From Salinibacterium sp. (GTDB lineage Bacteria; Actinomycetota; Actinomycetes; Actinomycetales; Microbacteriaceae): a stretch of 64,000 nt of DNA. Both the position numbers and the translations under genes were made by a program. Of the stretch, positions 17,039 to 25,275 are shown in pieces; position 1 is the stretch's first letter, and each line of letters starts with the position of its first letter. The stretch is from NCBI GenBank assembly GCA_015234465.1, contig JADGNA010000008.1, forward strand, positions 496,001 through 560,000. Reading direction: 5' to 3'. The notes below the pieces were generated by a model. That model was given only the letters and a program-made list of their open reading frames with translations, ran no database searches and was not told the DNA's origin.

Positions 17039-17065
17039 TTGGCACTCTCGCAAAGAGAGTGCTAG
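17039..17065. promoter_or_regulatory. CIRCE operator 1 upstream of groL
   Basis: TTGGCACTC, 9 nt, GAGTGCTAG: seven of nine bases of each arm form the core GCACTC/GAGTGC palindrome plus flanks of the CIRCE consensus (TTAGCACTC-N9-GAGTGCTAA). It is 45 bp upstream of the groL start. HrcA binding is predicted from family knowledge; hrcA is not in the window. Confidence 0.85.
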
Positions 17066-17072
17066 ATGATTC

Positions 17073-17098
17073 TGGCACTCTGCCCAAGCGAGTGCAAG
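17073..17098. promoter_or_regulatory. CIRCE operator 2 upstream of groL
   Basis: A second GGCACTC-N9-GAGTGC palindrome (TGGCACTC, 9 nt, GAGTGCAA) lies 8 bp beyond the first. The tandem pair would let two HrcA dimers bind side by side. Confidence 0.75.
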
Positions 17099-17135
17099 CC
17101 GGGAGAGAGGCGGGCGCCAAACGCCGTGCGTGCGC

Positions 17136-18185
17136 TCAGGCGGGTGGGTCGATCGCGACCGAGCCCTCGAGCGGCACGAGCTCGACCCACGTGTTGCCTG
17201 CCCCCAGTCTGATGGTGATGCCGTTGTCATCGACGAGGGTGATCGGGGCATCGATCGAGCCCTTGCGCCAGGTCGCGCTCACGGTGCCGCCGCCCGTCGA
17301 GACCCAGGCCTCGCCACTGCCGAGCAACTCCGTCTTCGGCACGCCGTGGCCGTGCGAGATGGGAACGCGCAGGGTCACGACGTTGACCGCCGAGAGCTGT
17401 GCGCCATTGGAGTCGAGGTCGGGCGCACCGTCCTGCGACCGAAGGAAGGTGCCGGATGCCGCATCCCACGTCCACGAGGGCACGAACTGGTTCGAGAACG
17501 CGAGCCGAAGGGCGCCCGTCGGCGTGCCCTCCTTCGTGGCGGTCGCCGAGGCGGCGTCGAGGGCGTAGGCGAACTGCTGGCGGGGGGCCGCGACATCCGG
17601 GTTGGCGGAGAGGAACTCGCTCGCCCGCACGATCACGTTGTGGGGCGCCCTGCGATCACTCGCGCGGAACATGTATGCGGCCGTGTCGGGTTGCCCGTGG
17701 ATCGCGTTGTAGAGGGAGGTCTGCTGCATCATCGAGACGAACTGCGGCTGGCCGCCCGCATAGAAGATGATGCCGCCGAGGGAACCCGCGATCTCGGGGT
17801 CCATGGGCCGGATCGAGCGGATGGGGCCCAGCTGCTCGGGGATGTCGCTGTGCCAGACGGCGACGTAGCGCGTGATACCGCCCTCGACGAGCTCCTCGAA
17901 GACGATGTCGGTGCGCTCGAGCCCGAGCTGCGGGCGAGCGTCCCAGTGGTTGTCGATCTTCGCCGACAGCGCCGCGTGCGGCAACGAGCCCTGGGGCACT
18001 GTTGAGCCGCGCAGGGGCGCGACATCCGTGGGATCGGGCGCCACGTAGTCCGAGACGTAATCGGGCGACGGGGATGCCTTGGGGGACGCAGGTGCTTCGC
18101 CGGAGCATCCGGCCAGCAGGAGTGCCGCCGCGAGGGCTCCGAGGGTACCGAGACGACGTCGAGAGCTGCGCGGGGTGGGAATCAC
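17136..18185 (-). CDS. DUF3048 (YerB-like) lipoprotein
   Basis: The start is taken as the GTG at 18185, 7 nt after TAGTGT, giving 349 residues; a longer in-frame start would run through an upstream hairpin. A signal peptide ends in the lipobox LLLAGCSG. A Ser/Pro-rich linker is followed by the DUF3048 N-terminal domain ([49 protein letters not shown]) and the DUF3048 C-terminal domain (PNVDV-like region and a final [13 protein letters not shown] strand). Members are membrane-anchored exported proteins of unknown function. Confidence 0.85.
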   Translation of the reverse strand: MIPTPRSSRRRLGTLGALAAALLLAGCSGEAPASPKASPSPDYVSDYVAPDPTDVAPLRGSTVPQGSLPHAALSAKIDNHWDARPQLGLERTDIVFEELVEGGITRYVAVWHSDIPEQLGPIRSIRPMDPEIAGSLGGIIFYAGGQPQFVSMMQQTSLYNAIHGQPDTAAYMFRASDRRAPHNVIVRASEFLSANPDVAAPRQQFAYALDAASATATKEGTPTGALRLAFSNQFVPSWTWDAASGTFLRSQDGAPDLDSNGAQLSAVNVVTLRVPISHGHGVPKTELLGSGEAWVSTGGGTVSATWRKGSIDAPITLVDDNGITIRLGAGNTWVELVPLEGSVAIDPPA

Positions 18186-18198
18186 GCCTGAAACACTA

Positions 18199-18223
18199 AC
18201 GCCGCCCCAGTCAGGGGCGGCGT
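18199..18223. terminator. Hairpin after the cold-shock gene
   Basis: ACGCCGCCCC (18199-18208) pairs with GGGGCGGCGT (18214-18223) over a 5-nt loop. It follows the csp stop on the minus strand but has no T tract, so termination is uncertain. It ends next to the -10 element of the DUF3048 gene. Confidence 0.55.
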
Positions 18224-18260
18224 CAGCGCGAGGCGAGCCCCGCAATCAGTCACTACTTCG

Positions 18261-18464
18261 TCACGCGGGCCGCACAGACTCCGCCTGCGGGCCCTTCGAC
18301 CCGGTGCCGACCTCGAAGGTCACCTGCTGACCCTCTTCGAGCACCTTGTAGCCGCTCATGTCGATGGCGGAGTAGTGGACGAAGACGTCTTGCCCTCCAC
18401 CCTCGACGGTAATGAATCCGTAGCCCTTTTCAGCGTTGAACCACTTCACGGATCCGTTCGCCAT
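18261..18464 (-). CDS. cspA: Cold-shock protein, CspA type
   Basis: A 67-residue single cold-shock domain with [12 protein letters not shown] (RNP1) and DVFVHYSAI (RNP2), the standard single-stranded nucleic-acid chaperone. The ATG has a GGGAG ribosome site 6 nt upstream. A long, GC-moderate leader appears to precede it (about 18465-18670), with hairpins CCCCAAAAGGGG (around 18623-18634) and CAGATGAGAATCTG, as expected for a cspA-type regulated leader. That leader is overlapped by the unusual 3' part of the LytR_C gene. Confidence 0.95.
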   Translation of the reverse strand: MANGSVKWFNAEKGYGFITVEGGGQDVFVHYSAIDMSGYKVLEEGQQVTFEVGTGSKGPQAESVRPA

Positions 18465-19282
18465 GTGTTACTCCCTGCTGTGTACCGTTCAACGGCGCAC
18501 GCGGTGCGGCGCCGAGTCACCGAGCGCGGACGGGTATCCCGCGTCATCAGGTTCACGAAGCGCGTAGTCGAGAGCCTCACAGAGCCGGATGGGCGACCAG
18601 TTCCAGATAGTAACGATCCGAGCCCCAAAAGGGGAGAGTCAGATGAGAATCTGTCGGCCGAAGACGCGAGATTAAACGGGCGCGTAATGTGCGCAGCGCT
18701 ACGGAAGGGCGACCAGGGGGTCGCCGCGTCGTAGTCGGCGCCGATCAGCACGACGATGGGCGACGCAGGATAGTCATTGGAGAGACGCAGTTCCCCGACG
18801 CCCAGATGCTCGATAAGCATGCGCGCCGCGGCCTCGTTGACGGGGTCGTTGTAGAACACAAGGGTGCGCTCGACGTCGTCGACCGCGGCATTCGCCCGGC
18901 TGCCGACATCCGTTGACGCCCCTTCCCAGCCCTGGGCGACGAGAGCATCGCCCACCTGGCTCGCGAGGCCCTGGGCCGCCGTGCCGTTCAGCACCGTGAT
19001 CGGCACGCTCGGGTCGAGCATGGGCTCGACCGTCGGCTGCTCCGGCTCGGGGTCCACGGGGTCGCCTGGTGCGGCCGTGTCGCTGCCAGGCACCCGCAGG
19101 TCGAGGTCGGGGTTGAGGAGCGAGAGGGCGAAGAGTCCGCCGGCGACGAGCGCAACGGTGGCGAGTGCCGCCCAGGCGACGGCGATCCAACGGCGAGCGG
19201 GCTCGGCCGGTGCGCGGTGCGCGCCGACACGGGGAAGGTCGTCGGGGATCTCGTCGAAGCGATCTCGGATGCGGGTGGCCAT
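18446..19282 (-). CDS. LytR C-terminal-domain protein with an atypical C-terminal extension
   Basis: A 278-residue protein. It has a cytoplasmic N-terminus, one membrane helix ([20 protein letters not shown], about 32-51), an acidic Pro-rich linker and a LytR_C domain from [22 protein letters not shown] to [15 protein letters not shown]. Family members end at about this ADY position. Here the frame stays open for a further roughly 80 residues without recognisable structure, passing through the csp leader and 19 bp into the csp gene. The extension looks like non-coding sequence, so a lost stop codon is likely. A GAGGA ribosome site supports the ATG at 19282. The role is probably cell-envelope related. 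Confidence 0.75.
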   Translation of the reverse strand: MATRIRDRFDEIPDDLPRVGAHRAPAEPARRWIAVAWAALATVALVAGGLFALSLLNPDLDLRVPGSDTAAPGDPVDPEPEQPTVEPMLDPSVPITVLNGTAAQGLASQVGDALVAQGWEGASTDVGSRANAAVDDVERTLVFYNDPVNEAAARMLIEHLGVGELRLSNDYPASPIVVLIGADYDAATPWSPFRSAAHITRPFNLASSADRFSSDSPLLGLGSLLSGTGRPSGSVRLSTTRFVNLMTRDTRPRSVTRRRTACAVERYTAGSNTWRTDP

Positions 19283-19319
19283 CGTGTTCCTCAGGTGGAT
19301 CGTCGCCGCGACTGGGACG

Positions 19320-19577
19320 TCAGGCGCGACGCCGTGCGTCTCGCAGGCGCCGCAGGCGTCGCACGAGCATCGGGTCGTGGGCGAAGGCCGCCGGGGATTC
19401 GATGACGGCGTTCAGCAACTGATAGTAGCGGGCCGGGCCGAGGCCAAGCTCAACGCGGATGGCCTCCTCCTTCGCGCCGGGGTGGCTCCACGGTCGGCGC
19501 TCGAACTCGAGGATGCGCGCGTCGCGCTCAGGGAGCTCGGGGAGATCCGAGCGCTTGTCGGTTGCGGTGGTGGGCAT
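19320..19577 (-). CDS. DUF3263 family protein
   Basis: An 85-residue soluble protein with a helix-turn-helix-like segment EFERRPWSHPGAKEEAIR followed by LGLGPARYYQLLNAVIE and a basic tail RRLRRLRDARRRA. This is the DUF3263 signature, an actinobacterial family likely to bind DNA but without known targets. The ATG is 7 nt after TAGTCT (19585-19590), a leaderless arrangement. It is 37 bp upstream of the LytR_C gene, an order frequent in actinobacteria. Confidence 0.85.
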   Translation of the reverse strand: MPTTATDKRSDLPELPERDARILEFERRPWSHPGAKEEAIRVELGLGPARYYQLLNAVIESPAAFAHDPMLVRRLRRLRDARRRA

Positions 19578-19649
19578 CCATCCAAGACTAGGGCGACAGT
19601 CAGTGGCAGCCGGAGAGGCGGGCGGAGGGTCGCGACATCCGATGCTTAG

Positions 19650-19668
19650 TTAGGATAGCCTTACCAAA
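19650..19668. promoter_or_regulatory. IdeR/DtxR box upstream of hmuT
   Basis: TTAGGATAGCCTTACCAAA matches 15 of 19 positions of the family consensus TTAGGTTAGCCTAACCTAA. It lies 24 bp before the hmuT start, in the promoter region, so iron-loaded IdeR should repress hmuT. Confidence 0.75.
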
Positions 19669-19692
19669 AGCCCGATCATCGCAAGGAGCCCC

Positions 19693-20826
19693 GTGCCGCG
19701 CCGCCGAATCCCTGCCGCCCTCACCGCGGTCGCGGCGGCCCTCGCCCTCCTGACGGGCTGCATGGGTGGCCAGTCGTACTCCTCGAGTGAGGTCACCGAT
19801 GCGGAGGCGCAGCGGGTGCCCCTTGCGCAACTCGACCTGCTCGACGACCCACGCGACTGGACGGGCGAGTCGACCGCGAAGCTGGCCTCAGCATCCGTCG
19901 ACGTGCTGATCGAGCGGCCCGAACAAGAGCTTCCCGCGACGGTCACCTCGCACGACCTCACCGGTGACACGACCGTGACCGTCACGGCGACGCGCCGGGT
20001 GCTGGGCCTCGACATGTCTGGCTCGATCGCGGCGACCATCGTCGGGCTCGGCTTCGGCGAGACCCTCGTGGGCCGCGACATCTCGTCGACCTTCGAGCAG
20101 GTCGTCGACCTTCCCGTCGTGACCTCGAGCGGCCACAGCATCAACTCCGAGTCGATCATCAGCCTTCGCCCGACGCTCGTCGTCACCGACGGCAGCATCG
20201 GCCCGATCGACGTCGTGCTGCAACTGCGCGACGCGGGCATCCCCGTCGTCTTCGTCGATGACGTCGCCGGCTTCGAGGGCGTCGGCACGCTCGCGCGCCA
20301 GGTGGGCGCAGCATTCGGTGCCGCCGAGGCTGGCGAGGAACTCGCGGGGCTCCTCGCGGCGCAGATCGAGGCCAAGGTCGCGGAGATCGCCGAGATCGCC
20401 CCGAACGGCGACGACCGCCTGCGGATGCTCTTCCTCTACCTGCGCGGCGGCTCCGGCATCTACTACCTCTTCGGCAGCGAGTCGGGCGTCGACGACCTGA
20501 TCAGGGGCCTCGGCGGCATCGACGTCGCGACCGAGATTGGCTGGACGGGCCTCCAGCCCATGACCGATGAAGCGGTCATCGCGGCGAGGCCCGACCTCAT
20601 CCTCGTCATGACCTCGGGGCTCGACAGCACCGGCGGCATCGACGGGCTCCTTGACGAGAAGCCCGCCCTCGCCCAGACGCCGGCCGGCCAGAATCGTCGC
20701 TTCGTCGACATGGCCTCGGGCCAGGTGCTCGGCTTCGGCCCCCGCACGGCCGGCGTGCTCGATGCGCTCGCCCGCGCCGTCTACGCGCCCGCACCGAGCG
20801 CGCAGGCCTCGAGCGTCTCCCCGTAG
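19693..20826 (+). CDS. hmuT: Heme ABC transporter substrate-binding lipoprotein
   Basis: A 377-residue cluster-A-type binding protein. The signal peptide ends in LLTGCMGG (lipobox). The Fe/B12-periplasmic-binding fold follows: RRVLGLDMSGSIAATIVGLGFGETLVGRD, then SINSESIISLRPTLVV and QVLGFGPRTAGVLDALA near the end. Similarity to HmuT of corynebacteria and the neighbouring htaA point to heme. The GTG start has AAGGAG 4 nt upstream. The permease and ATPase genes (hmuU, hmuV) do not follow; the next gene is on the opposite strand and overlaps tail to tail by 46 bp. Confidence 0.85.
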   Translation: MPRRRIPAALTAVAAALALLTGCMGGQSYSSSEVTDAEAQRVPLAQLDLLDDPRDWTGESTAKLASASVDVLIERPEQELPATVTSHDLTGDTTVTVTATRRVLGLDMSGSIAATIVGLGFGETLVGRDISSTFEQVVDLPVVTSSGHSINSESIISLRPTLVVTDGSIGPIDVVLQLRDAGIPVVFVDDVAGFEGVGTLARQVGAAFGAAEAGEELAGLLAAQIEAKVAEIAEIAPNGDDRLRMLFLYLRGGSGIYYLFGSESGVDDLIRGLGGIDVATEIGWTGLQPMTDEAVIAARPDLILVMTSGLDSTGGIDGLLDEKPALAQTPAGQNRRFVDMASGQVLGFGPRTAGVLDALARAVYAPAPSAQASSVSP

Positions 20827-21764
20827 GCACCGCTGAAGGCGAGCGGATGCTCGTCGACGGCCAGCACGAAGCGCCCGCGGAGCTCGTCCTCCGCCCAGCC
20901 CGCGTCGCGCAGCTGCCTTTCCACGCGGGGCAGCACGCTCGCGCCCTCGAGCGACACCCAGCGGGCACCGCTCGCGCGGATGCGTTCCGCGAGCCGTTCC
21001 CGCTGCGGTGCCGGAATGTAGATGAGCACGCCCATCGTCACGATGACGGGCGTCGCCCCTTCAGGCGCGAGCGCGAGGAGCTCGTCGAGGGCCGACTCGG
21101 CGTCACCCTGGAGCAGGTGCGGCGGGTCGTCCCGTGCGATTGCGATCGCGCCCCGCACCCTCGACTCGCGGTCGTGCTGGCCTGGCCAGGTGAGGGCGCC
21201 CAGCCACGCGGCATCCGCTGGGCTCGTCACGTCGAGCGGGCGAAGGTCGACGCCGGAGCGCATCACGACGAACGGCAGCCTTCGCGGCGGCTCGATGCCG
21301 GCGCCCAGGGTGCACGTGAGGGTGACGGCGCCGGGCCCGTCGTCGGGGTGGAGACTGTGGCCGGAGTAGTCGTAGCTGTAGCGGTCGGGGTAGAGGCAGA
21401 GGCCGGCGGATGCCCCGAGCTCGAGGAGCGCGACCGGTCCGTCGATCGCGGCGAGTGCCGCCGTGAGCGCCGCGCACCGGCCGGGTTCGTTCGTCTGCAT
21501 GGGCCGGGCGGCGAGTTCCGCGGCGAGCGCTTCGGCGTTGCTGCGCAGGAAGTCGGTGATGCCGGCGTCGTGGTCTCGTGCACCGAGCAGGCTCGCGACG
21601 GCGAAGACGAGGGGCGGCTGCCGGTGCTGCTCCGGGAGCGTCTCGAGCAAGGCGACCGTGGCGGGGTCAGCCGCGACGGCGCCCGCCCACGCTTCGTACA
21701 CGGGAGAGACGGATGCCACCTGCCACCCGAAGTCGCGGAACCACTGGGCGGTGTCGCGAGCCAT
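20781..21764 (-). CDS. DUF2332 family protein
   Basis: A 327-residue protein with a methyltransferase-like centre: LLELGASAGLCLYPDRYSYDY, RSGVDLRPLDVTSP, and a later VIVTMGVLIYIPAPQRERL. This is the DUF2332 layout, sometimes annotated as SAM-dependent-methyltransferase-like. No substrate is known. It lies between hmuT and htaA but is not preceded by an iron box, so its place in the heme island may be incidental. Its 3' end overlaps the end of hmuT by 46 bp. Confidence 0.8.
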   Translation of the reverse strand: MARDTAQWFRDFGWQVASVSPVYEAWAGAVAADPATVALLETLPEQHRQPPLVFAVASLLGARDHDAGITDFLRSNAEALAAELAARPMQTNEPGRCAALTAALAAIDGPVALLELGASAGLCLYPDRYSYDYSGHSLHPDDGPGAVTLTCTLGAGIEPPRRLPFVVMRSGVDLRPLDVTSPADAAWLGALTWPGQHDRESRVRGAIAIARDDPPHLLQGDAESALDELLALAPEGATPVIVTMGVLIYIPAPQRERLAERIRASGARWVSLEGASVLPRVERQLRDAGWAEDELRGRFVLAVDEHPLAFSGAYGETLEACALGAGA

Positions 21765-21790
21765 GCACTGATACTGCCCCCTCGGGCACC

Positions 21791-21846
21791 GAGTTGCCCA
21801 CTTCGACGCTCGCAGTGGTGCTCGATGCGCACGCAGTGGGCAACTC
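21791..21846. repeat. Long inverted repeat between the DUF2332 and htaA genes
   Basis: GAGTTGCCCACT (21791-21802) and AGTGGGCAACTC (21835-21846) are perfect 12-bp arms around a 32-bp loop. It lies 9 bp beyond the htaA stop on the minus strand and may act as its terminator, although no T tract follows. The loop itself carries an imperfect GCTCGCAGTGG/CGATGCGCACGCAG symmetry. Confidence 0.6.
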
Positions 21847-21855
21847 GGGGTGTGG

Positions 21856-24360
21856 TTACTCCTTGCTGCGACGGCGCGCCAGCAGCGCGACCAGAAGGGC
21901 GATCACGACGAGCAGGAGTACCCCGCTGATGATCCACGGCAGCCAGTCGGTGGTCGTCTCATCCGTTTCCATTGCATCTTCGGCCGCGGGCTCCTCTGCG
22001 CGCGGTGTGGCCACGGCATCACAGCCATCCTCGACCGCGAGTTCGAGCGTGATCGGGTCGAGGTCGGTGCCGGTCTCGTAGGTGCCGAAGGCCGCAGAAC
22101 CCTGCGCGGTGAGCACCGCGGGTACGTCGGCGAGCGCCACACGGCCGCCGCGTTCTTCGGTCGTCGCGGCCGCGAGGTCGAGGTCGGCGAAGTGCACGCC
22201 GATCTGGTTGACGGATTCGCCGTCGCGCGTCTCACCCGTGACATCGAGCAGGAGCCGCCCGGTGCCGTCGTCAAGCATCTCGATGCGGGGGTTGCCGACC
22301 GTCGTGTTCAGCACTCCGCCGTGACCGGTGAAGGTGATCGTTCCGGGGAAGCTGACGGCGCCCTCGCCCGTCGCAGGGTCGTAGCTGCCCGTGGCGCTCG
22401 TGAAGCCGAAGTTCGGAGTCTCGTAGGTCGCGCCCTCCCCGACGGTCCACTCCCCTTTCGCGATCGTGCCGCTCACATAGGAACGGAATGCCTCCTTGAA
22501 GCCCCATGTGAGGCTCGCGCCCGTCACGACGCAGGCATCGAGCGAGGTCGTGATGGCCATGGACTCCGCGATCGTGATCGGAATGCCGCGACTCACCGAA
22601 CCCTGCAGGGTGAGCGTGTGCTCGCCCGTGAGCCCTGCGGGAAGCACGCCCGTCCAGGTGACGACACCGTTGGCATCCGCTGTCGCATTGCGGTCGAGCA
22701 CGGTCGGCTCGGAGTAGATGACGACGAGGATTCCGGTCTCGTTCGGCTGGAAGCCCGACGCGGTGATCGTGACCTCTCCCCCTGGCACTGGCTCGCCTTC
22801 GACGATCTCGACGCCGGTCGAGGTCGGCGGCGCGGGAGCGGGGGTGCGCGTGGCGGCACGGGCGGGGGCGGATGCCACGACCACGGCGCCTCCGGAGGCG
22901 GCCGCCGCGGGGGCCCCGACGGTGAAGCTGACGGGGTCGAGAGGGTCGCCCGTGGCATAGAAGCCGTTGAACGCGTTCGCCCCTGCCCCCGTGAGGGTCG
23001 CGGGCACTCCCGTGTAGGTGACGGCGCCGCCAACCTCGGTGCGGTTGGCCGCCGTCAGATTGAGGGTCCCCATGAGCACGCGCGCGCCGTTGACGCTGAC
23101 ATAGAGGTTCGCCCGTTGGGGGGAGACAACCTCGACGGTGGGGTTCGCGAACGTGAGGTCAAGCGATGCGCCGTGGCCCCTGAACCGCACGGAGCCGGAA
23201 TACTCGGCCGTGCCGGCACCGGTGGCCGCCGTGAAGGTGCCGCCGACCTGACCGAAGACGAATGCCCCGCCGGCGCTTCTCGCGCCGGCAACCGAGATGC
23301 TGCCGCTTGCGATCGTCCCGGTCACGTAGTTGCGGAATGCGGACTTCACTCCCCACGTGAGCGACCCGGCCGCGACAGGTGCGACAGGCGTCGGCGGTGC
23401 CGGCGTCGTCGGGGTCGTCGGCGTGGTGGGCGTCGTCGGGGTCGTCGGCGTGGTGGGCGTCGTCGGGTCGTCGTGCTCGAGGGCCACGATGACGTCCTGC
23501 GACGTGTCGCGCACCCCTTGGCCGTGCGCCTTCGAGACGTAGACACTGAAACCACTGGGCGCCGACGCCGGGGCCGTGAGCTTCACGGTGAAGGAACCGC
23601 CACCCCGCGCGATCAGCGCTGTAGGAACGAAGGATGTCGCGCCCGAATCAATGCCTGCCTGATAGAAGCCGGGGGCCCCGGAGGCAGCAACACCGAGGTA
23701 TACCCCGGGCGACTTGCTCTCATCGGTCTCGAAGCCGGACCCCGTGACGGTGACCTCACCCCCGGCCGCAGGCGCCTTCGTCACCGTGATCGCCGGACTT
23801 GGCGCCGCTGGTGCCTCTGCGAAGGTGATGGCTGTGTACGTCTCGAAGGGTGCGTGGGTCGCGCCCCCGCCTGCGTAGGTGTAGATGCCGTAGTTACTAT
23901 CCGAGGGAGCGCCCTCGATGTCTTCGTCCACCTTCAGCTGCACCTCGAAGGAGCCGTCTGGGTTGATCGCGACGGCGCCGCGGCTCGCACCCCCGATAGC
24001 CGCAATGTCTTCGGGATTGACGACCCAACGCTGGTCGCTGTTCTTGCGCGCCGAGGAGTCGGCCCCCTCGGAGGGCTTCCACACGTCGGCATAGGCGCCG
24101 AAGGCGACGTAGAACCCCGCGAACTTGCCTGCGAGCGGTGGACGCGTCGCCAGCACAGACTGGTCGCCGAATCCTGTGCCCTGCACCGTCACGATGTCGC
24201 CCGACGCGAGCCCAGCGGTCTTCGACACCGAAATGCTGGGGCCTGATGCGGCATGCACGGGCGACACCCCCACGACCAGGCCGGCGAAGGCGAGAGCGAC
24301 GGCGACAAGCAGGGCGGGGATGGACCGCCATGTCCGCGGGCGCGCAAGGACTGTGTTCAC
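21856..24360 (-). CDS. htaA: HtaA-type surface heme-binding protein with two HtaA domains
   Basis: An 834-residue exported protein. Residues 1-38 form a signal peptide ending around PVHAASG. Ig-like segments follow, then a linker of TTP repeats (about 298-320). HtaA domain 1 begins GSLTWGVKSAFRNYVTG (about 333-480). An IPT/Ig-like segment (VTITASGFQPNETG) comes next, then HtaA domain 2, ASLTWGFKEAFRSYVSG (about 615-777). The C-terminus has a membrane helix and RRRSKE, anchoring it to the membrane. HtaA domains bind heme in corynebacteria and pass it to HmuT. Two IdeR boxes precede the GTG start, which has GGAG 7 nt upstream. Confidence 0.9.
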   Translation of the reverse strand: MNTVLARPRTWRSIPALLVAVALAFAGLVVGVSPVHAASGPSISVSKTAGLASGDIVTVQGTGFGDQSVLATRPPLAGKFAGFYVAFGAYADVWKPSEGADSSARKNSDQRWVVNPEDIAAIGGASRGAVAINPDGSFEVQLKVDEDIEGAPSDSNYGIYTYAGGGATHAPFETYTAITFAEAPAAPSPAITVTKAPAAGGEVTVTGSGFETDESKSPGVYLGVAASGAPGFYQAGIDSGATSFVPTALIARGGGSFTVKLTAPASAPSGFSVYVSKAHGQGVRDTSQDVIVALEHDDPTTPTTPTTPTTPTTPTTPTTPAPPTPVAPVAAGSLTWGVKSAFRNYVTGTIASGSISVAGARSAGGAFVFGQVGGTFTAATGAGTAEYSGSVRFRGHGASLDLTFANPTVEVVSPQRANLYVSVNGARVLMGTLNLTAANRTEVGGAVTYTGVPATLTGAGANAFNGFYATGDPLDPVSFTVGAPAAAASGGAVVVASAPARAATRTPAPAPPTSTGVEIVEGEPVPGGEVTITASGFQPNETGILVVIYSEPTVLDRNATADANGVVTWTGVLPAGLTGEHTLTLQGSVSRGIPITIAESMAITTSLDACVVTGASLTWGFKEAFRSYVSGTIAKGEWTVGEGATYETPNFGFTSATGSYDPATGEGAVSFPGTITFTGHGGVLNTTVGNPRIEMLDDGTGRLLLDVTGETRDGESVNQIGVHFADLDLAAATTEERGGRVALADVPAVLTAQGSAAFGTYETGTDLDPITLELAVEDGCDAVATPRAEEPAAEDAMETDETTTDWLPWIISGVLLLVVIALLVALLARRRSKE

Positions 24361-24428
24361 GTGTGAGCTCCTGGGGAAGCGAGATGCCGCAGGTCTCGGG
24401 CAGCCCGGCGCGGCATGTGTCTGGAGAC

Positions 24429-24447
24429 TTAGGTAACCCTAAGTTCA
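24429..24447. promoter_or_regulatory. IdeR/DtxR box A upstream of htaA
   Basis: TTAGGTAACCCTAAGTTCA matches 14 of 19 positions of TTAGGTTAGCCTAACCTAA. It lies about 70 bp upstream of the htaA start and 11 bp from a second box. Confidence 0.6.
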
Positions 24448-24458
24448 CTCGAACACTA

Positions 24459-24477
24459 GTAGGTAAGGCTTGCCTAA
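24459..24477. promoter_or_regulatory. IdeR/DtxR box B upstream of htaA
   Basis: GTAGGTAAGGCTTGCCTAA matches 15 of 19 positions of the reverse consensus TTAGGTTAGGCTAACCTAA. With box A it forms a tandem operator before htaA; it is also about 90 bp upstream of msrB on the other strand. Confidence 0.7.
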
Positions 24478-24566
24478 GTCAAAGCACCCAAGAGATGTGC
24501 CGTAACGCGGAACAATCGCAAAGCCCACGCGTTTAGTCTTGTTGAACCCACGTCGGAAGGCACCCC

Positions 24567-24989
24567 ATGAACTACCAGGTCAACAAGAGCGAACAGGAAT
24601 GGCTCGAGGAGCTCGGCCCCGAACGCTACGCGGTGCTGCGCAAGGCCGGCACGGAGCGCGCATGGTCGGGCGAGCTGCTCGATGAGGAGCGCGCGGGCAT
24701 CTACACGTGCGCCGCATGCAACGCCGAACTCTTCAAGAGCGGCACCAAGTTCGATTCCGGATGCGGCTGGCCCAGCTTCTACGAGTCGGTGCGCCCCGAA
24801 GCGGTTGAGCTTCGTGAGGACACGAGCCTCGGCATGGTCCGCACCGAGGTGCTCTGTGCCGCCTGCGGCTCGCACCTCGGCCACGTGTTCCCCGATGGCT
24901 TCGGCACCCCCACGGGCGACCGCTACTGCATGAACTCGCTCTCCCTCAACTTCGCGGAGAAAGACACCGCGGAGGGTGCGGAAGCGTAA
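24567..24989 (+). CDS. msrB: Peptide-methionine (R)-S-oxide reductase
   Basis: A 140-residue MsrB of the zinc-containing class. It has two CxxC pairs (TCAACN-type CAACNAELF and CAACGSHLGHVFPDG), the GCGWPSFYESV motif, and the catalytic Cys in RYCMNSLSLNF at the end. It reduces methionine-R-sulfoxide in proteins using thioredoxin. GGAAGG lies 7 nt before the ATG. A TTTAGTCT element 32 bp upstream is a plausible -10. It stands alone, followed by a tRNA. Confidence 0.95.
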   Translation: MNYQVNKSEQEWLEELGPERYAVLRKAGTERAWSGELLDEERAGIYTCAACNAELFKSGTKFDSGCGWPSFYESVRPEAVELREDTSLGMVRTEVLCAACGSHLGHVFPDGFGTPTGDRYCMNSLSLNFAEKDTAEGAEA

Positions 24990-25042
24990 CCTTCGCAGCG
25001 CCGCGCGCTCGGGCTAGGATGGCTCGGGCGCTACGCGCTTCC

Positions 25043-25119
25043 GCCTCCTTAGCTCAGTTGGCCAGAGCATCGCTCTTGTAAAGCGAGGGTCGTCGGTTCG
25101 AATCCGACAGGGGGCTCCA
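25043..25119 (+). tRNA. tRNA-Thr (anticodon UGU)
   Basis: The acceptor stem GCCTCCT pairs with AGGGGGC (one T-G wobble). The D arm is GCTC...GAGC, the anticodon loop CTTGTAA carries TGT, and the T arm is GTCGG-TTCGAAT-CCGAC. Discriminator T and CCA are encoded (25117-25119). A TAGGAT element at 25015-25020 is a likely -10. No integrase or duplicated 3' end is present nearby. Confidence 0.95.
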
Positions 25120-25275
25120 CCACCCGGGCATGCGCGCGTCGGGATCCCCTATCGACTGCCCGTGACCCCGGTCCTATACTGACTCGCGGAGTGCCGGGAA
25201 GCCTGGTCGGCCCGCGATTGCGCGGAGCGCCCCGACGACCGCCGTGGACGCTGGGATGCCACGGAAGGACGCGCG

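Noticed and set aside
21791-21846. Inverted repeat as ends of a small transposable element
   Set aside because: Only 32 bp lie between the arms, there is no target duplication, and a hairpin at the htaA 3' end is a simpler reading.
23390-23475. Tandem DNA repeat inside htaA as an inserted element
   Set aside because: The 9- and 27-bp periodicity is explained by the TTP linker repeats of the surface protein.
19693-24360. A complete heme ABC transporter operon
   Set aside because: Only the binding protein and the surface receptor are present; no permease or ATPase gene exists between or beside them.
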